From Candidatus Poribacteria bacterium (GTDB taxonomy: Bacteria; Poribacteria; WGA-4E; WGA-3G): 64,000 nucleotides of DNA. The stretch spans positions 42,924 to 106,923 of the forward strand of contig JAPPFM010000054.1 in the NCBI GenBank assembly GCA_028821605.1, written 5' to 3'. Of this stretch, positions 25,399 through 34,985 are shown piece after piece. The first letter of the stretch is position 1, and every line of letters begins with the position of its first letter. The translations under genes were made by a program, and so were the position numbers. Under the pieces are notes generated by a model, which saw only the letters and a list, made by a program, of their open reading frames with translations, ran no database searches and was not told the DNA's origin.

Positions 25399-26139
25399 TC
25401 AAACCGGCATCTCATCGTAAGTCCGACCGTCTAATTTCCTTCCGGTTTTTGATTTACGTTTGCCACCCCACTGCTTAAAAAAAAATGGTACTTTGGCATC
25501 CGCGCATTGATTGCGGATGTCAATAGCCCATTGTTTCTCCATTTCGCGTGTCCCAGGACCGGACTCACCGCCTACGATAACCCAATCTATTCCATCCAAT
25601 TCTAAATTTGGAAGTGCCCCGAGTAACGGTTCAAGTGAAAGAAATTTGATATGCGCGCTGGTTTGACGGAGCGCATCAATCCGATCCGTCACACGTTTAT
25701 CTTCAACGCTAACACCCATCCAGACGTTTGGTGGCCATGGCAACTTCGGACTCAATTCCAACAGCCGCTGTGCACGCTTTGTCAACACCTGGAACTGGTG
25801 TAAATTTGCTTTTTCCATCACGGAGAAAATCCTTTGAATGTCGGACAGTTTAACTTTTTCGTGAAAGAGATCGCTCATAGAGTTAACGAAGATTCGGCGC
25901 GGCTTTTTCCATTTCAGCGGTTCGTTAAGCAACTTTTCAACAAGATGGACCTGTTGTGTCCACCGCGGTCCTGCTTTGGTATTCTCAGCCAAACCTTCGT
26001 AAGCCATACCTTTGCCTGAAAATCGTGCTGCTATCCGCTCCGCGTAACAGAATCGACAACCCTCTGATACACGAGTGCAACCGCGTACAGGGTTCCATGT
26101 AGATTCTGTCCACTCAATTTTTGAGGATTGGGTTGCCAT
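25399..26139 (-). CDS. DUF5131 (phage Gp37/Gp68-like) protein
   Basis: The 246-residue protein begins with SKIEWTESTWNPVRGC and has cysteines C21, C28 and C31 in WNPVRGCTRVSEGCRFCYAE, the hallmark of the Gp37/Gp68 family. The family is thought to be related to radical SAM-like iron-sulfur proteins; its biochemical role is not settled. It is common on phages and mobile regions. The sequence VIVGGESGPGTREMEKQWAIDI near residue 190 is also typical. Confidence 0.85.
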   Translation of the reverse strand: MATQSSKIEWTESTWNPVRGCTRVSEGCRFCYAERIAARFSGKGMAYEGLAENTKAGPRWTQQVHLVEKLLNEPLKWKKPRRIFVNSMSDLFHEKVKLSDIQRIFSVMEKANLHQFQVLTKRAQRLLELSPKLPWPPNVWMGVSVEDKRVTDRIDALRQTSAHIKFLSLEPLLGALPNLELDGIDWVIVGGESGPGTREMEKQWAIDIRNQCADAKVPFFFKQWGGKRKSKTGRKLDGRTYDEMPV

Positions 26140-26263
26140 AAATTTGCCTATTGTCGAAACTGTAATTGTTCTAATCTTTTTAGGTTTGATAAATTCTTTA
26201 TTAAATTATACTAATTTTTGTTAAGTTATGTCAACCTAATTTTTAGTATTTTTCGTACTCCCA

Positions 26264-27871
26264 TCATTTTTTGCTGAAAAGGTAGATGAAACCGATAAAT
26301 CCACCTATAACGATAACGCAGTAAACCCCAATATAAACCCAGATGTTAAGCCAGAACGCCAAAAATTGGATGCCTACTAAGATTCCACAAGCAAGGAGAC
26401 CGAAAACAAACGAGAGCCAATCAAAATCTCTGGATTTTTGGACGACTTCTAAGGAGAGCGGTGTACCAGATTGCGGTTTTGGAAAGAGCACAGCGTAATA
26501 GAGTAGAACAATTAGTCCGGGTAAGATATAAAACAGTGCCATAGCCTCCCAAAGAACACTGGCAACACAAAACATAAGGAGTGTATACGGCGTAACAATG
26601 TAGAGGAAACTGGTCAGCAGCACACCTCGCCATAATTGACTCGGTCCTTCAAGCGGTGCCAGCGATAGCATCCAAGATGCTTTATAGTGTTCCGAATGCC
26701 TGACCCGTGTTAGGAGAGCACTGACGAAGGATATACCCAAAAGAGAAAAACAGGTAGTGAATGTCGGGTTCATTCCGGTCGTAGGGGAATATTCAAACCA
26801 CTGCATAGAAAATCTGTCCTGAACAAAGAGGACTACAAGCATGACCAGACCTCCAACCGCAGAGATAAGCCCGTTCAAGATATACTTGTCGCGTCGCATG
26901 TAGGCAGCACAGAGACAAAACCCTGCGTAGGTGGTGCGTGATCGGCAGAATCGCGCGAGGAGCGAAGGTTTCACTCGGAGTTTGGCTTTGTGCCTACTTC
27001 CAGATTCTAACAGATGGGTGAGATACTTTGAATAACCCTTTGCAATACTCCGAAGCGGGATCACGATCAAGAGAAGCACAGAAACGACCGCAAGCCCAGT
27101 TAAAATCAGATCTCTCATCATCTCAGGTCGCCCTGGACCGCCTAACGCAAGCGAGACGGCACCGGCAAACCAACCATTAGGAAAGACGTATAACCATTTC
27201 AGAAACGATTTATATATTGTGGGGTCGCTCGGTAATAAGTAAATTAATGACGGAAAAAGAGCCGGTAATACAAATTGGGCGTATTGTGCGATATTTCGTA
27301 ACCCTTTTTTGGTGTATAGTTTTGTTAAATACCCGGCAAATGCTGTCATCGTGCCAATTGCGAAAAAGCCAGATATAAAGGCGACAGGCAGGTAAACGAA
27401 AGGGAAAAGAAATTGGAGTTGAGAAGTCTCGCCTACACGAATCCAGATACCACAGATGGCGGGTAACAGATTCAAACTGACCAACAATATCGCAGTATAA
27501 GTGAGTACCTGTGTTAGTTTCACGAGAAAATAGGTGCGCGATGAAACCGGTGTATGTGCAACAACAGGATAGTTTATAGGATTGAGAAGGATATCAAAGT
27601 AAGGGAGCGTCCAGAGTCCTACCATAAACATAGACAGGGTTATGTTTAAGAGTGCAAAAGCAAGCGTGGATATCTCCGTGGAGAGGAGAAACGGTATCGT
27701 AGCGACGAGGGCACTCATGATAAAACAGAATCCGCATGTCATGCCGAGCGATAGGTTGCCAAATTTTAGTGTTCCTTGAGTTGCACGCTTCTCCACCAAT
27801 TTTTCAGCGTTTAAAAGGTACTTATACTGGGTTGGAGAGGCACCGAGCGTTTCTACTATTTTTTTATGCAT
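26264..27871 (-). CDS. ABC exporter permease 2 (large membrane subunit)
   Basis: The start ATG 27871 is supported by GGAGG and by alignment with the paralogue upstream (both contain GASPTQYKYLL-type starts followed by VEKRA). The 535-residue protein has about 12 hydrophobic segments. It is a paralogue of the gene at 27864-29501, sharing LPYFDILLNPINYPVVAHTP-like and NGWFAGAVSL segments. It overlaps that gene by 8 nt (ATGCATAA). Together with the ATP-binding gene it forms a probable exporter with two different membrane subunits. Substrate unknown. Confidence 0.75.
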   Translation of the reverse strand: MHKKIVETLGASPTQYKYLLNAEKLVEKRATQGTLKFGNLSLGMTCGFCFIMSALVATIPFLLSTEISTLAFALLNITLSMFMVGLWTLPYFDILLNPINYPVVAHTPVSSRTYFLVKLTQVLTYTAILLVSLNLLPAICGIWIRVGETSQLQFLFPFVYLPVAFISGFFAIGTMTAFAGYLTKLYTKKGLRNIAQYAQFVLPALFPSLIYLLPSDPTIYKSFLKWLYVFPNGWFAGAVSLALGGPGRPEMMRDLILTGLAVVSVLLLIVIPLRSIAKGYSKYLTHLLESGSRHKAKLRVKPSLLARFCRSRTTYAGFCLCAAYMRRDKYILNGLISAVGGLVMLVVLFVQDRFSMQWFEYSPTTGMNPTFTTCFSLLGISFVSALLTRVRHSEHYKASWMLSLAPLEGPSQLWRGVLLTSFLYIVTPYTLLMFCVASVLWEAMALFYILPGLIVLLYYAVLFPKPQSGTPLSLEVVQKSRDFDWLSFVFGLLACGILVGIQFLAFWLNIWVYIGVYCVIVIGGFIGFIYLFSKK

Positions 27872-29501
27872 CCACGTTTTCCTCCGCTCGTTTATTTTTT
27901 CGTAAAAGATAGGTAAAACCGATAAGACCGCCCACAACCGTGACGCAATAAAACCCGTAATACACCCATATATTCAGCCAAAATGTCAAAAGTTGGATAC
28001 CCACGAAAAAGCCAATAATATGTATACTGGCTATCATAGGGAGCAAACCATCACCAGCCACTTGTTGTTGAATGAACTCTTCGGCGAGAGGCAAGCCAGA
28101 TTCCGGTTTTGGGAAAAGAATGACATAGTAGAGTAAAATGGTTAACCCCGGCAAGATGTGAAATATGCCTAAAATCCCCCAAAAAATGGTCGCAATGCAA
28201 AGCATAAGGAGCGTACACGGCGCGACAATGTAGAGAAGGGTAGTCGCTTGTACGCCTCGCCACAAATCCTTTGGTACCGAGACCGGCGCAAGTGTTAACA
28301 TCCACGATGCTTTCCAATGTTCTGAATATCTGACAGGTGCAATGAAACCGGTAATAGCACTCATGCCGACAAAGTAGAACGTACCAGAGAAACCTGGGCT
28401 AAGCCCAATGGCATTGGTGTCATGAGGCCATGTCATATAAGACGAACTGTCCCGAGCAAATAAAACGATCAACATGATGACGGTTCCAAGCGAAGCAAAA
28501 AACTGCCGCAAAATATGCTTATCGCGGCACATGTACGCACGACCGAGACAAAACCCCGCACGGATCGTCCGATTTCGGAACATTCTCGCAAACAGCGACG
28601 TTTTCACCTGCAGTTTAGATTTTTGCCTACTGCCTGATTCCAGTAGGTAAGAGAGATATTCTGAATAACTCTTTGCGATACTCCGAAGCGGAACCAACAC
28701 CAAAAAGAGGGTTGAAACAATAGCCAATCCTGTTAAAATAAAAAAATGTCGTTCTATTTGTCCGAGTACGAGTGAGACCGTCCCGGCGAACCAGCCGTTC
28801 GGAAGTGCGTAGAACCATTTCAGAGCAGACGTTAATTTATCCTTTGGAAGACTTGGTAGTAAATGAGGAAGCGTAACCAATATCGCTGGGAAGAGTACCG
28901 GAAATATAAACTGTGCGTATTGCGCAATATTTCGGAGAGCCTGTCTGGTATATAGTTTTGTTAGATACCCTGCGAAGACCGTCATCACGCCGGTTGTGAA
29001 AAGACCCGACATAAAGACGATTGGTAAATAAACAAGAGGGAAAAGGAATTGAAACGGAGAAGATTCCTCTCCGCGAATCCAAATACCACCGATAGCAGGC
29101 ATCAGGTTTAGGGAGGCTAATATCCAGATAGTGTAGGTAGCAACCTGTGTTAGTTTCACAAGGAAGTAGGTCCGAGATGACACGGGTGTGTGTGCTATAA
29201 CGGGGTAGTTTATAGGACTCAGAAGAATATCGAAGTATGGGATAGTCCAGAGTCCTATCATCATCATAGACATCGTTATGCCGATAAGTGCGTAGGTGAA
29301 TGTGTCCATCGGAAGAAGGAACGGCATGGACGTAAATAAGGCACTGATTGCAAAACAGAGAAGGCACGTCACAATAAGTTGTAGGTTGGGAGAGTCGCCT
29401 TTTTGTTCAAGAGCCCGTTTCTCCACTATCTTTTCTGTTTCTAAGAGGTATCTGTACTGCGTTGGAGAGGCACCGAACATTATGGCTATCTTCTCAAACA
29501 T
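27864..29501 (-). CDS. ABC exporter permease 1 (large membrane subunit)
   Basis: This 545-residue polytopic protein has about 12 membrane segments. It starts MFEKIAIMFGASPTQYRYLL and contains PYFDILLSPINYPVIAHTPV and YALPNGWFAGTVSLVLG, which recur in the paralogue downstream. ATG 29501 has GGAGG 9 bp upstream and overlaps the end of the ATP-binding gene by 8 nt (ATGTTTGA), so translation is probably coupled. The sequence does not match a classical ABC-2 permease by eye, but the gene order supports that role. Confidence 0.75.
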   Translation of the reverse strand: MFEKIAIMFGASPTQYRYLLETEKIVEKRALEQKGDSPNLQLIVTCLLCFAISALFTSMPFLLPMDTFTYALIGITMSMMMIGLWTIPYFDILLSPINYPVIAHTPVSSRTYFLVKLTQVATYTIWILASLNLMPAIGGIWIRGEESSPFQFLFPLVYLPIVFMSGLFTTGVMTVFAGYLTKLYTRQALRNIAQYAQFIFPVLFPAILVTLPHLLPSLPKDKLTSALKWFYALPNGWFAGTVSLVLGQIERHFFILTGLAIVSTLFLVLVPLRSIAKSYSEYLSYLLESGSRQKSKLQVKTSLFARMFRNRTIRAGFCLGRAYMCRDKHILRQFFASLGTVIMLIVLFARDSSSYMTWPHDTNAIGLSPGFSGTFYFVGMSAITGFIAPVRYSEHWKASWMLTLAPVSVPKDLWRGVQATTLLYIVAPCTLLMLCIATIFWGILGIFHILPGLTILLYYVILFPKPESGLPLAEEFIQQQVAGDGLLPMIASIHIIGFFVGIQLLTFWLNIWVYYGFYCVTVVGGLIGFTYLLRKNKRAEENVDA

Positions 29502-30273
29502 CTGGGGTGCCTCCTGTCACAATCCGAATCGCTTCCTCGGTTTTTTCGTCAATCCCTGTTGTTTCCGTCAGTTGCGCGAAAATCTCATTGAGTGCTGTCT
29601 GATTGGTCTCCTGTCGTAGTTCCTCCACCGGTGCATCGGCGATGAGTTTCCCGGCGTTAATAATCATAATTCGCGGACAGAGCGTTTCGGCAACTTCAAG
29701 AATGTGCGTGCAGTAGAGGATTGTTTTTCCCAACTCGGCTAAGCGTTGCAGCAGTGTTTTCATAAGCCTTACCGTTCCAACATCCAGATTGGTGAACGGT
29801 TCATCTAAAAACAGCACATCTGGATTGTGCATTAAGGCAGACATAATGAGGCACTTCTGACGCATGCCTTGTGAGAAACTGCTTATTCTCTGGCTTGCCT
29901 GCGATTCCATGTCGAACAGTTTCGCGAGTTCCTTTATCTTCTGCGCGATGAGACCTTCCTCTAACTGATAGAGTCTGCCCATTAACTGAAGATGTTCTAC
30001 CAAGGTGAGGTGTTCATAGAGTTGCGCCTCTTCTGGCACGTATCCGATCTGCCGCTTTAGTTCAAGCAGCTCGGTTTCGGCGTTATATCCTGCCACAGAG
30101 ATTTCGCCGGATGTCGGTTGCAACAAACCCACGAGCATTTTAAGCGTTGTGCTTTTCCCCGCGCCGTTAGGACCGAGATAACCGACGATTTCACCTTGTT
30201 GCACGTCAAAGCTAATGTCGTCAACCGCCGTGTTTTGTCCATATTTTTTCGTGATATGTGAAACCTGAATCAT
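29494..30273 (-). CDS. ABC transporter ATP-binding protein
   Basis: The 259-residue nucleotide-binding subunit shows Walker A GPNGAGKST (34-42), the Q-loop region, an ABC signature degenerate to FSQGM (133-137), Walker B VLFLDEP (153-159) and the switch His in CTHILEVAE. The fold places it with the CcmA/NatA-type exporters (type ABC-2). It is the first gene of a three-gene operon in which both junctions are 8-nt overlaps. Confidence 0.92.
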   Translation of the reverse strand: MIQVSHITKKYGQNTAVDDISFDVQQGEIVGYLGPNGAGKSTTLKMLVGLLQPTSGEISVAGYNAETELLELKRQIGYVPEEAQLYEHLTLVEHLQLMGRLYQLEEGLIAQKIKELAKLFDMESQASQRISSFSQGMRQKCLIMSALMHNPDVLFLDEPFTNLDVGTVRLMKTLLQRLAELGKTILYCTHILEVAETLCPRIMIINAGKLIADAPVEELRQETNQTALNEIFAQLTETTGIDEKTEEAIRIVTGGTPDV

Positions 30274-30947
30274 GTTTTTTCTTGTCCTCGTAGTTTAGCA
30301 CTGTTTAATATGTAAACATTTCAGTAGAAAATGAGAAATCTCGCTCCGCTTGCCGCTGGCGATGATTGTATCCTCGCCTTCCCGTAATCGCCAAATAATG
30401 CTGCCCTTTACCATAAGTTTGTTTGATGCACAATGTTCAAACCTTTTGATATTTTTTACGAGTTTCCACGTAAACCTAACTCATAGAAAAAACATCTCAT
30501 CAGTTTCCAATAACTGCAGCCCCGTAGGGGGTTTTTGCTTGGGTGTTTTTTCAGTATCTGTATAGAAACCGTTCTTCCCATAGCCAAAGCCCCGTAGGGG
30601 GTTTTTGCTTGGGTGTTTTTTCAGCATCTGTATAGAATATCACATGAAAACCTGTGAAAAATTGTCCAAGGTTTAGTGTAAACAGAACACTCCTCTATAA
30701 TAATTAGAGACGTGATTTTGGGACCGAAAGGGTGCATAATTTCAAATATAAGAGGGAACTCCATCCGACGAATATTAGTTATCAGCGTGTAGCAAATATA
30801 ACAAACTTCCAATCCAAATGCTCTTTTCTGCTAACCGCTGACTGCTGATTGCTGACCACCGTTGGTAGACATCGATTTCAATTTATGTTAACATATTTAG
30901 ACATTCATAATCATCCCGATTTCTTGAAAGAGGAAGGAGCATACATA
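30274..30947. promoter_or_regulatory. Long divergent intergenic region between the ABC operon and PhyH 3
   Basis: The 670 bp hold no convincing gene. They contain two copies of a 50-bp repeat (30518-30637). A plus-strand TATAAT (30696-30701) is preceded 18 bp upstream by a weak TTTAGT, with the small inverted repeat AGTGT/ACACT between the boxes. AT-rich sequence near 30370-30480 could hold minus-strand promoter elements. Confidence 0.4.
30518..30637 (+). repeat. Two 50-bp direct repeats with terminator-like hairpins
   Basis: Copies at 30518-30567 and 30588-30637 differ at one base and have a period of exactly 70 bp. Each begins AGCCCCGTAGGGGGTTTTTG: a CCCC/GGGG hairpin followed by a T-run, then a second T-run. 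On the plus strand these look like tandem intrinsic terminators or attenuators upstream of PhyH 3. Confidence 0.65.
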
Positions 30948-31766
30948 ATGGAATTCGTCCAGTTGACAGACGCACAGCGTGAGGAATTTGAGGAGAACGG
31001 ATACTTCATCATGCGATCGGTGCTTGACAGCGACATGATAGATCGCCTGCTTGAAGCGGGCGATCACCTGATGGCATCGTTAAATCTCAATGGTGGACAT
31101 TATGGACACAGGCGAGACGGATTGGTACAAGAGCCTGCCTTCGCAGAACTTGTCTCGCAAACAAAGGCGATACCGTTGGTCATTCAACTCCTCGGCACCA
31201 ATATCCATATTACCAATACTGCGCTCCTCTACAAACATCCGCAGCCACACGAACTTCCAGAGCACCGAGGGTGGCATCGAGATGCCGGTCTGCATTTGGA
31301 TCTCGGACACAAGGCTTGCCCGCGTGTTGGTTTGAAGGTCGCTTACTGCTTAACGGACTGCGATGTACCGAACTCTGGCGCGACGTTGTTTATTCCGAAG
31401 AGCCACACGTCGGGAGAACCCTTGGGGATCCCCGAAGGTGAAATTGATCCGATTGAACCCTACGATGAGCCGTTACTCCGCGCGGGGGACGCTTATTTCT
31501 TTGAAAGCCGTATCTACCACACCACTGGACTCAACTTTACGGATAAAACCGCCAAAATTGTCATTTACGGCTACCATTACGCGTGGCTCAAGCCAGAAGG
31601 ATATCTGTTGTATTACAATGATAGACAGCAGCCCGACGAGAATGTGTTAGGGCTCGTTGATGATTTGGGGAAACAGTTTCTCGGTGGTGGCGGCGGTGCG
31701 GCAGCACAATGGGCAGCAGAACATAATCTGACATTAGAACAAGCACCACACGTCGTGACAATCTAA
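30948..31766 (+). CDS. Phytanoyl-CoA dioxygenase family protein (PhyH) 3
   Basis: The 272-residue protein starts at ATG 30948 with AGGAAGGAG upstream; the identical MEFVQLTD start of PhyH 4 (43721) confirms this start over an upstream one. Iron ligands are H110 and D112 (GWHRDAG) and H191 (ESRIYHTTGLNF). It is a close paralogue of PhyH 4 along its whole length (NGGHYGHRRDGLVQEPAFAE, LLGTNIHITNTALLYKHPQP). It differs near the C-terminus, where a Gly-rich GGGGGAAAQW replaces a longer segment. Confidence 0.88.
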   Translation: MEFVQLTDAQREEFEENGYFIMRSVLDSDMIDRLLEAGDHLMASLNLNGGHYGHRRDGLVQEPAFAELVSQTKAIPLVIQLLGTNIHITNTALLYKHPQPHELPEHRGWHRDAGLHLDLGHKACPRVGLKVAYCLTDCDVPNSGATLFIPKSHTSGEPLGIPEGEIDPIEPYDEPLLRAGDAYFFESRIYHTTGLNFTDKTAKIVIYGYHYAWLKPEGYLLYYNDRQQPDENVLGLVDDLGKQFLGGGGGAAAQWAAEHNLTLEQAPHVVTI

Positions 31767-31786
31767 TTGGTTGCTACTTTCTTTTT

Positions 31787-32875
31787 TTACAACCGATAGA
31801 AGGCACGCGCATTTTCCGCCATGATCTTGCGTTTGAGCGTCGGTGAGAGGTTTTTCGGGAGTGCCTGATCTGGAGAATCGAAATCCCAATGCGGATAGTC
31901 GGTTGCGAACATCAACTTATCATCTAAGTTGAGCTGCGCCAGCAGCTGATCAAAGTATTCTTGTTTGGGAGGCTCTTCGATCGGCTGCGTGGTAATCCAG
32001 AAATGCTCTCGGATGTACTCGGAAGGGAGCCGTGTTAATTCAGGCACCTCATCGTGCAGTTTCTTCCACGCACGATCGAGTCGCCACATCAGCGGTGGTA
32101 GCCAAGCGAACCCCCCCTCAATGAGAACGACCTTAAGCGTCGGGAATTGTTCAAACACCCCTTCACAGACGAGACTGGTGACCTGTGTCTGAAACGCCTG
32201 TGTCATACCGGCGTGGTCCTCGATATAGTGTGAAGGTCTACCAACGGCGGTGATAGGTCCGACACCGACACCGGTGAAATGGATGCCAATCGGGAGATCA
32301 TGCTCCACCGCTGCCTCATACATCTTCCAGTATTTACGTCTGCCCAAAGGTTCCATCGTGCGTGCGAGCAGCAGTATTTGCACGAAACCCGGATGCTCTG
32401 CCAGTCGCTCGATCTCCATTGTTGTGAACTCTGCGTCATCGCATGCAACGATCATAGAGGCACGGAGTCTCGGTTCTTTTTCAAGCCATTCTTCGATTTG
32501 CCAGTCGTTTGCGGCACTTGCCCACGCTGCAGCATAAGGGAGGTTGGGCATCTCACAGACCGGTGTCAAGCAGTTGAGGATACCGAATTCAATGTTGAAC
32601 GCATCCAGCAGCTGCTCGCGTAAGAAATCGAGATCGGAACCGGGGCGATGTCCGGAAGGAGTCCACGCATCATATCTGGCACCGAAGGGATGGGCGCGAG
32701 GGATGTATGCCCCAACGCGATCGGTTGTACCGACCATACCGTGATGCTTACGCCAGCGTTCGGAGAGATATGGATACAACACCGTCTCGGAAGCGAGGGT
32801 GTTATGCACATCACAGTCGATAACTGAGAGTTTCTGTTGTTCAGGTGTTTCTGTTTTCTTCATTTTTGTGTCCAT
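31787..32875 (-). CDS. Amidohydrolase family protein (ACMSD-like TIM barrel) 1
   Basis: The 362-residue protein belongs to the amidohydrolase-2 superfamily. The N-terminal metal motif reads SVIDCDVHNTL, keeping the first His but not the second His of the usual HxH. Later motifs GIHFTGVG, LIEGGFAWLPPLMWRLD and FATDYPHWDFDSP are in place. Members decarboxylate or hydrolyse aromatic and acidic substrates; the substrate here is unknown. A paralogue of similar length lies at 38580. The ATG at 32863 is a possible later start. Confidence 0.8.
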   Translation of the reverse strand: MDTKMKKTETPEQQKLSVIDCDVHNTLASETVLYPYLSERWRKHHGMVGTTDRVGAYIPRAHPFGARYDAWTPSGHRPGSDLDFLREQLLDAFNIEFGILNCLTPVCEMPNLPYAAAWASAANDWQIEEWLEKEPRLRASMIVACDDAEFTTMEIERLAEHPGFVQILLLARTMEPLGRRKYWKMYEAAVEHDLPIGIHFTGVGVGPITAVGRPSHYIEDHAGMTQAFQTQVTSLVCEGVFEQFPTLKVVLIEGGFAWLPPLMWRLDRAWKKLHDEVPELTRLPSEYIREHFWITTQPIEEPPKQEYFDQLLAQLNLDDKLMFATDYPHWDFDSPDQALPKNLSPTLKRKIMAENARAFYRL

Positions 32876-32947
32876 CTTACAGTCAGGTGTCCCGCCTCAT
32901 TATGAGCAGCTTGATCGTATATTCTATGCTTCACCATAGTTGATTAT

Positions 32948-33667
32948 TCAATCAGAAGAATTAGTGAAGTGATCTTCGCGGTACTTAGAGAAGTAGTATA
33001 GCACAGCGCGTTCCGCAATATCTTTCATAATCTCAAACATTTCATCAACTGTCCACTCCTCGGCGCGGAAATAGAAACTACCTCGGTTGAATCGACCATC
33101 TTCCTTATTGTAGAGATAAGTTTTGTTGAGTTTCCCAAACATTGCCATAGTTGACACCTTATCCAAAGTTGAGGATCCTTCCTCAAAATCACAACCGTAT
33201 CCAAAACAAACAAAGGGAAAGATACTTTCACATAGTAGGGCGGTGCGGAATCCTATTAAGTTTTTCCCAAGACGTTCAATAGCGTTTCCTTTTGATTGCT
33301 TGGATTGTCCTTCTTCTTCCCGTGAATCATTTGTTCCTTGTCTTTTGACCTCTGAAATCAAAATTGGATAGGTTAATGTACTATCCTTGATGCTCTTTAT
33401 CGTAAGAATACCTCCATCCGGTTTCATATTAGTTTTTTTAGAGTGACAATGTAAATCAATGTCAGGAAAATATGGTCTTAGTTCGTTAATAATGTCTTTC
33501 AAATACCATTGTTTTTCATGAGTTAAAGTGATTTTTTTTCCAAATCTGTCTTCCAAATAGTAAACAACTTTGCTAAGTGCCTTATCAAGTTCGGTTTCTT
33601 GCTTTTTTGAATTTTCATTGATTATAGTGTTTGTTCGTAGTTTTCGCAGTTGATTTCTATTTGCCAT
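32948..33667 (-). CDS. EcoRI-family type II restriction endonuclease
   Basis: The 239-residue protein shares the EcoRI active site and recognition elements: KPDGGI with D84, LISEVKRQG with E106 and K108 (EcoRI D91, E111, K113), and GNAIER at 127-132, identical to the EcoRI recognition-loop residues that contact the AATT core. The later segment ESIFPFVCFGYG matches EcoRI ESHFPYVLFLEG. It likely cuts GAATTC or a related site with central AATT (CAATTG in MunI). The gene overlaps the methyltransferase by 11 bp. The stretch 32.9-34.8 kb looks richer in A+T than its neighbours, consistent with horizontal transfer. Confidence 0.88.
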   Translation of the reverse strand: MANRNQLRKLRTNTIINENSKKQETELDKALSKVVYYLEDRFGKKITLTHEKQWYLKDIINELRPYFPDIDLHCHSKKTNMKPDGGILTIKSIKDSTLTYPILISEVKRQGTNDSREEEGQSKQSKGNAIERLGKNLIGFRTALLCESIFPFVCFGYGCDFEEGSSTLDKVSTMAMFGKLNKTYLYNKEDGRFNRGSFYFRAEEWTVDEMFEIMKDIAERAVLYYFSKYREDHFTNSSD

Positions 33668-34772
33668 TGAGTTTCCTCTCTACAAGAAATAGTTGTTCAG
33701 TAACATGGATATCTCGGTTTCTTAGATTCCTTGATCCGCGAAATGTGTTATAACGAATCTCAAATTCATCAACACTGCCTATCTTTTGAAGCGTGGTACG
33801 CATTTCGTCTGGAGAAATAAACCCTTCATTATTAAACGAAATAAGAAGAAAACGCGTATCAAGTGTATGCAGTAGATTATTAAATAGTTCTTTAGATTTT
33901 GTTTGAACATTATAGCCTGAGCGTTTCCAGTTTTCTGGAATACCTGATACTCGACTTATATTAATAGGTTCTTTATAATGCACAAGTAAGTTTAGCATAA
34001 AGTAATTTGAACCATAAGGGTGTTGATTGTAAGGCGGATCAATATAAGTCAAATCAAGTTCCTTTATCTGACTAGCTATCTTATTTGTGTCGTCATGATA
34101 CACTTCGTAATCACATTCAAATTGACTTAGAACAGGTGGTTCTAGTTCAATTCGCCCTTTAATGCGATTTAATGCGTTGGAATTAGTGCCGCCGTATTGC
34201 CCAATTCCAGTCATCTTGTTCTTGTAGAAGCCCTTAAATACCCCAGAAGTGTTTGAATGGACAGACGCTTTACTAAGAAGAGGCCCTAGTAGCGAATCAC
34301 GGAAGTTTGCGGGATAGTCCTCAATCATTCTACGATAATTATCTAGTCGGCGGGCATTATCACGTGTGTAGAAAACTCGGTCGTTTTGTGTAATTCTCGA
34401 TTCGTCCTCAGGGGCATAAAGTTTCTCAATAAATCCTCTAGAAGTTGGTGCGTCCACACGATTGTTAAGCTCCTCAACAATTCTGGCAATTGTAGTCAAA
34501 TCAACTGAGCTGCGATTTTGAAGATAACATCGTGAAATTGACGCAGCATAATCTTCAAAATCGTTACTCGCAAGATACGAGGCATGGGCTTTCATAAAGC
34601 GAGAAACAATACCGGAGCCACTGAATGCGTCAAACACACGAAGGTGTGATTTGCCTATTCGTTTCTTCACTTGTATAACTGCTTTGCCTATGTGCCTCAA
34701 CAGCGAACGCTTATTTCCTATATATGTAATAAGTTGATTTGAAAGGTAGTCAATGTTTTCTATTTCAATCAT
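33657..34772 (-). CDS. Adenine-specific DNA methyltransferase (D12 class) of the EcoRI-type system
   Basis: The 371-residue methyltransferase has YIGNKRSLLRHIG (18-29), SAM motif VFDAFSGSGIVSRF (46-59) and the catalytic DPPY (245-248) in LTYIDPPYNQHPYG. This order is typical of alpha-class D12 N6-adenine methylases. Its stop overlaps the start of the EcoRI-like nuclease by 11 bp, so it is the partner methylase. ATG 34772 follows GAGGAAGTACTCTCT. Confidence 0.87.
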   Translation of the reverse strand: MIEIENIDYLSNQLITYIGNKRSLLRHIGKAVIQVKKRIGKSHLRVFDAFSGSGIVSRFMKAHASYLASNDFEDYAASISRCYLQNRSSVDLTTIARIVEELNNRVDAPTSRGFIEKLYAPEDESRITQNDRVFYTRDNARRLDNYRRMIEDYPANFRDSLLGPLLSKASVHSNTSGVFKGFYKNKMTGIGQYGGTNSNALNRIKGRIELEPPVLSQFECDYEVYHDDTNKIASQIKELDLTYIDPPYNQHPYGSNYFMLNLLVHYKEPINISRVSGIPENWKRSGYNVQTKSKELFNNLLHTLDTRFLLISFNNEGFISPDEMRTTLQKIGSVDEFEIRYNTFRGSRNLRNRDIHVTEQLFLVERKLNGK

Positions 34773-34985
34773 AGAGAGTACTTCCTCAGGGATGCCCAGA
34801 ATACATTAGTTTCTTTACGATTCGTGTTGCCTTGCGAGCAGAGATGATAGGGATGTTCACACCTGAGTCGTTTGTTTGAAGGTATGGACCGCGACAAGTA
34901 AAACACCGTCTTTTTCATTATATAGGCGTTTTATACAAATGTCAAGAAAAAAGCAGTTAGACACTCAAGGTCATAGGTTCGCTCT

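Noticed and set aside
30518..30637. CRISPR array
   Set aside because: Only two 50-bp repeats are present, with a 20-bp gap and no cas genes; terminator-like structure fits better.
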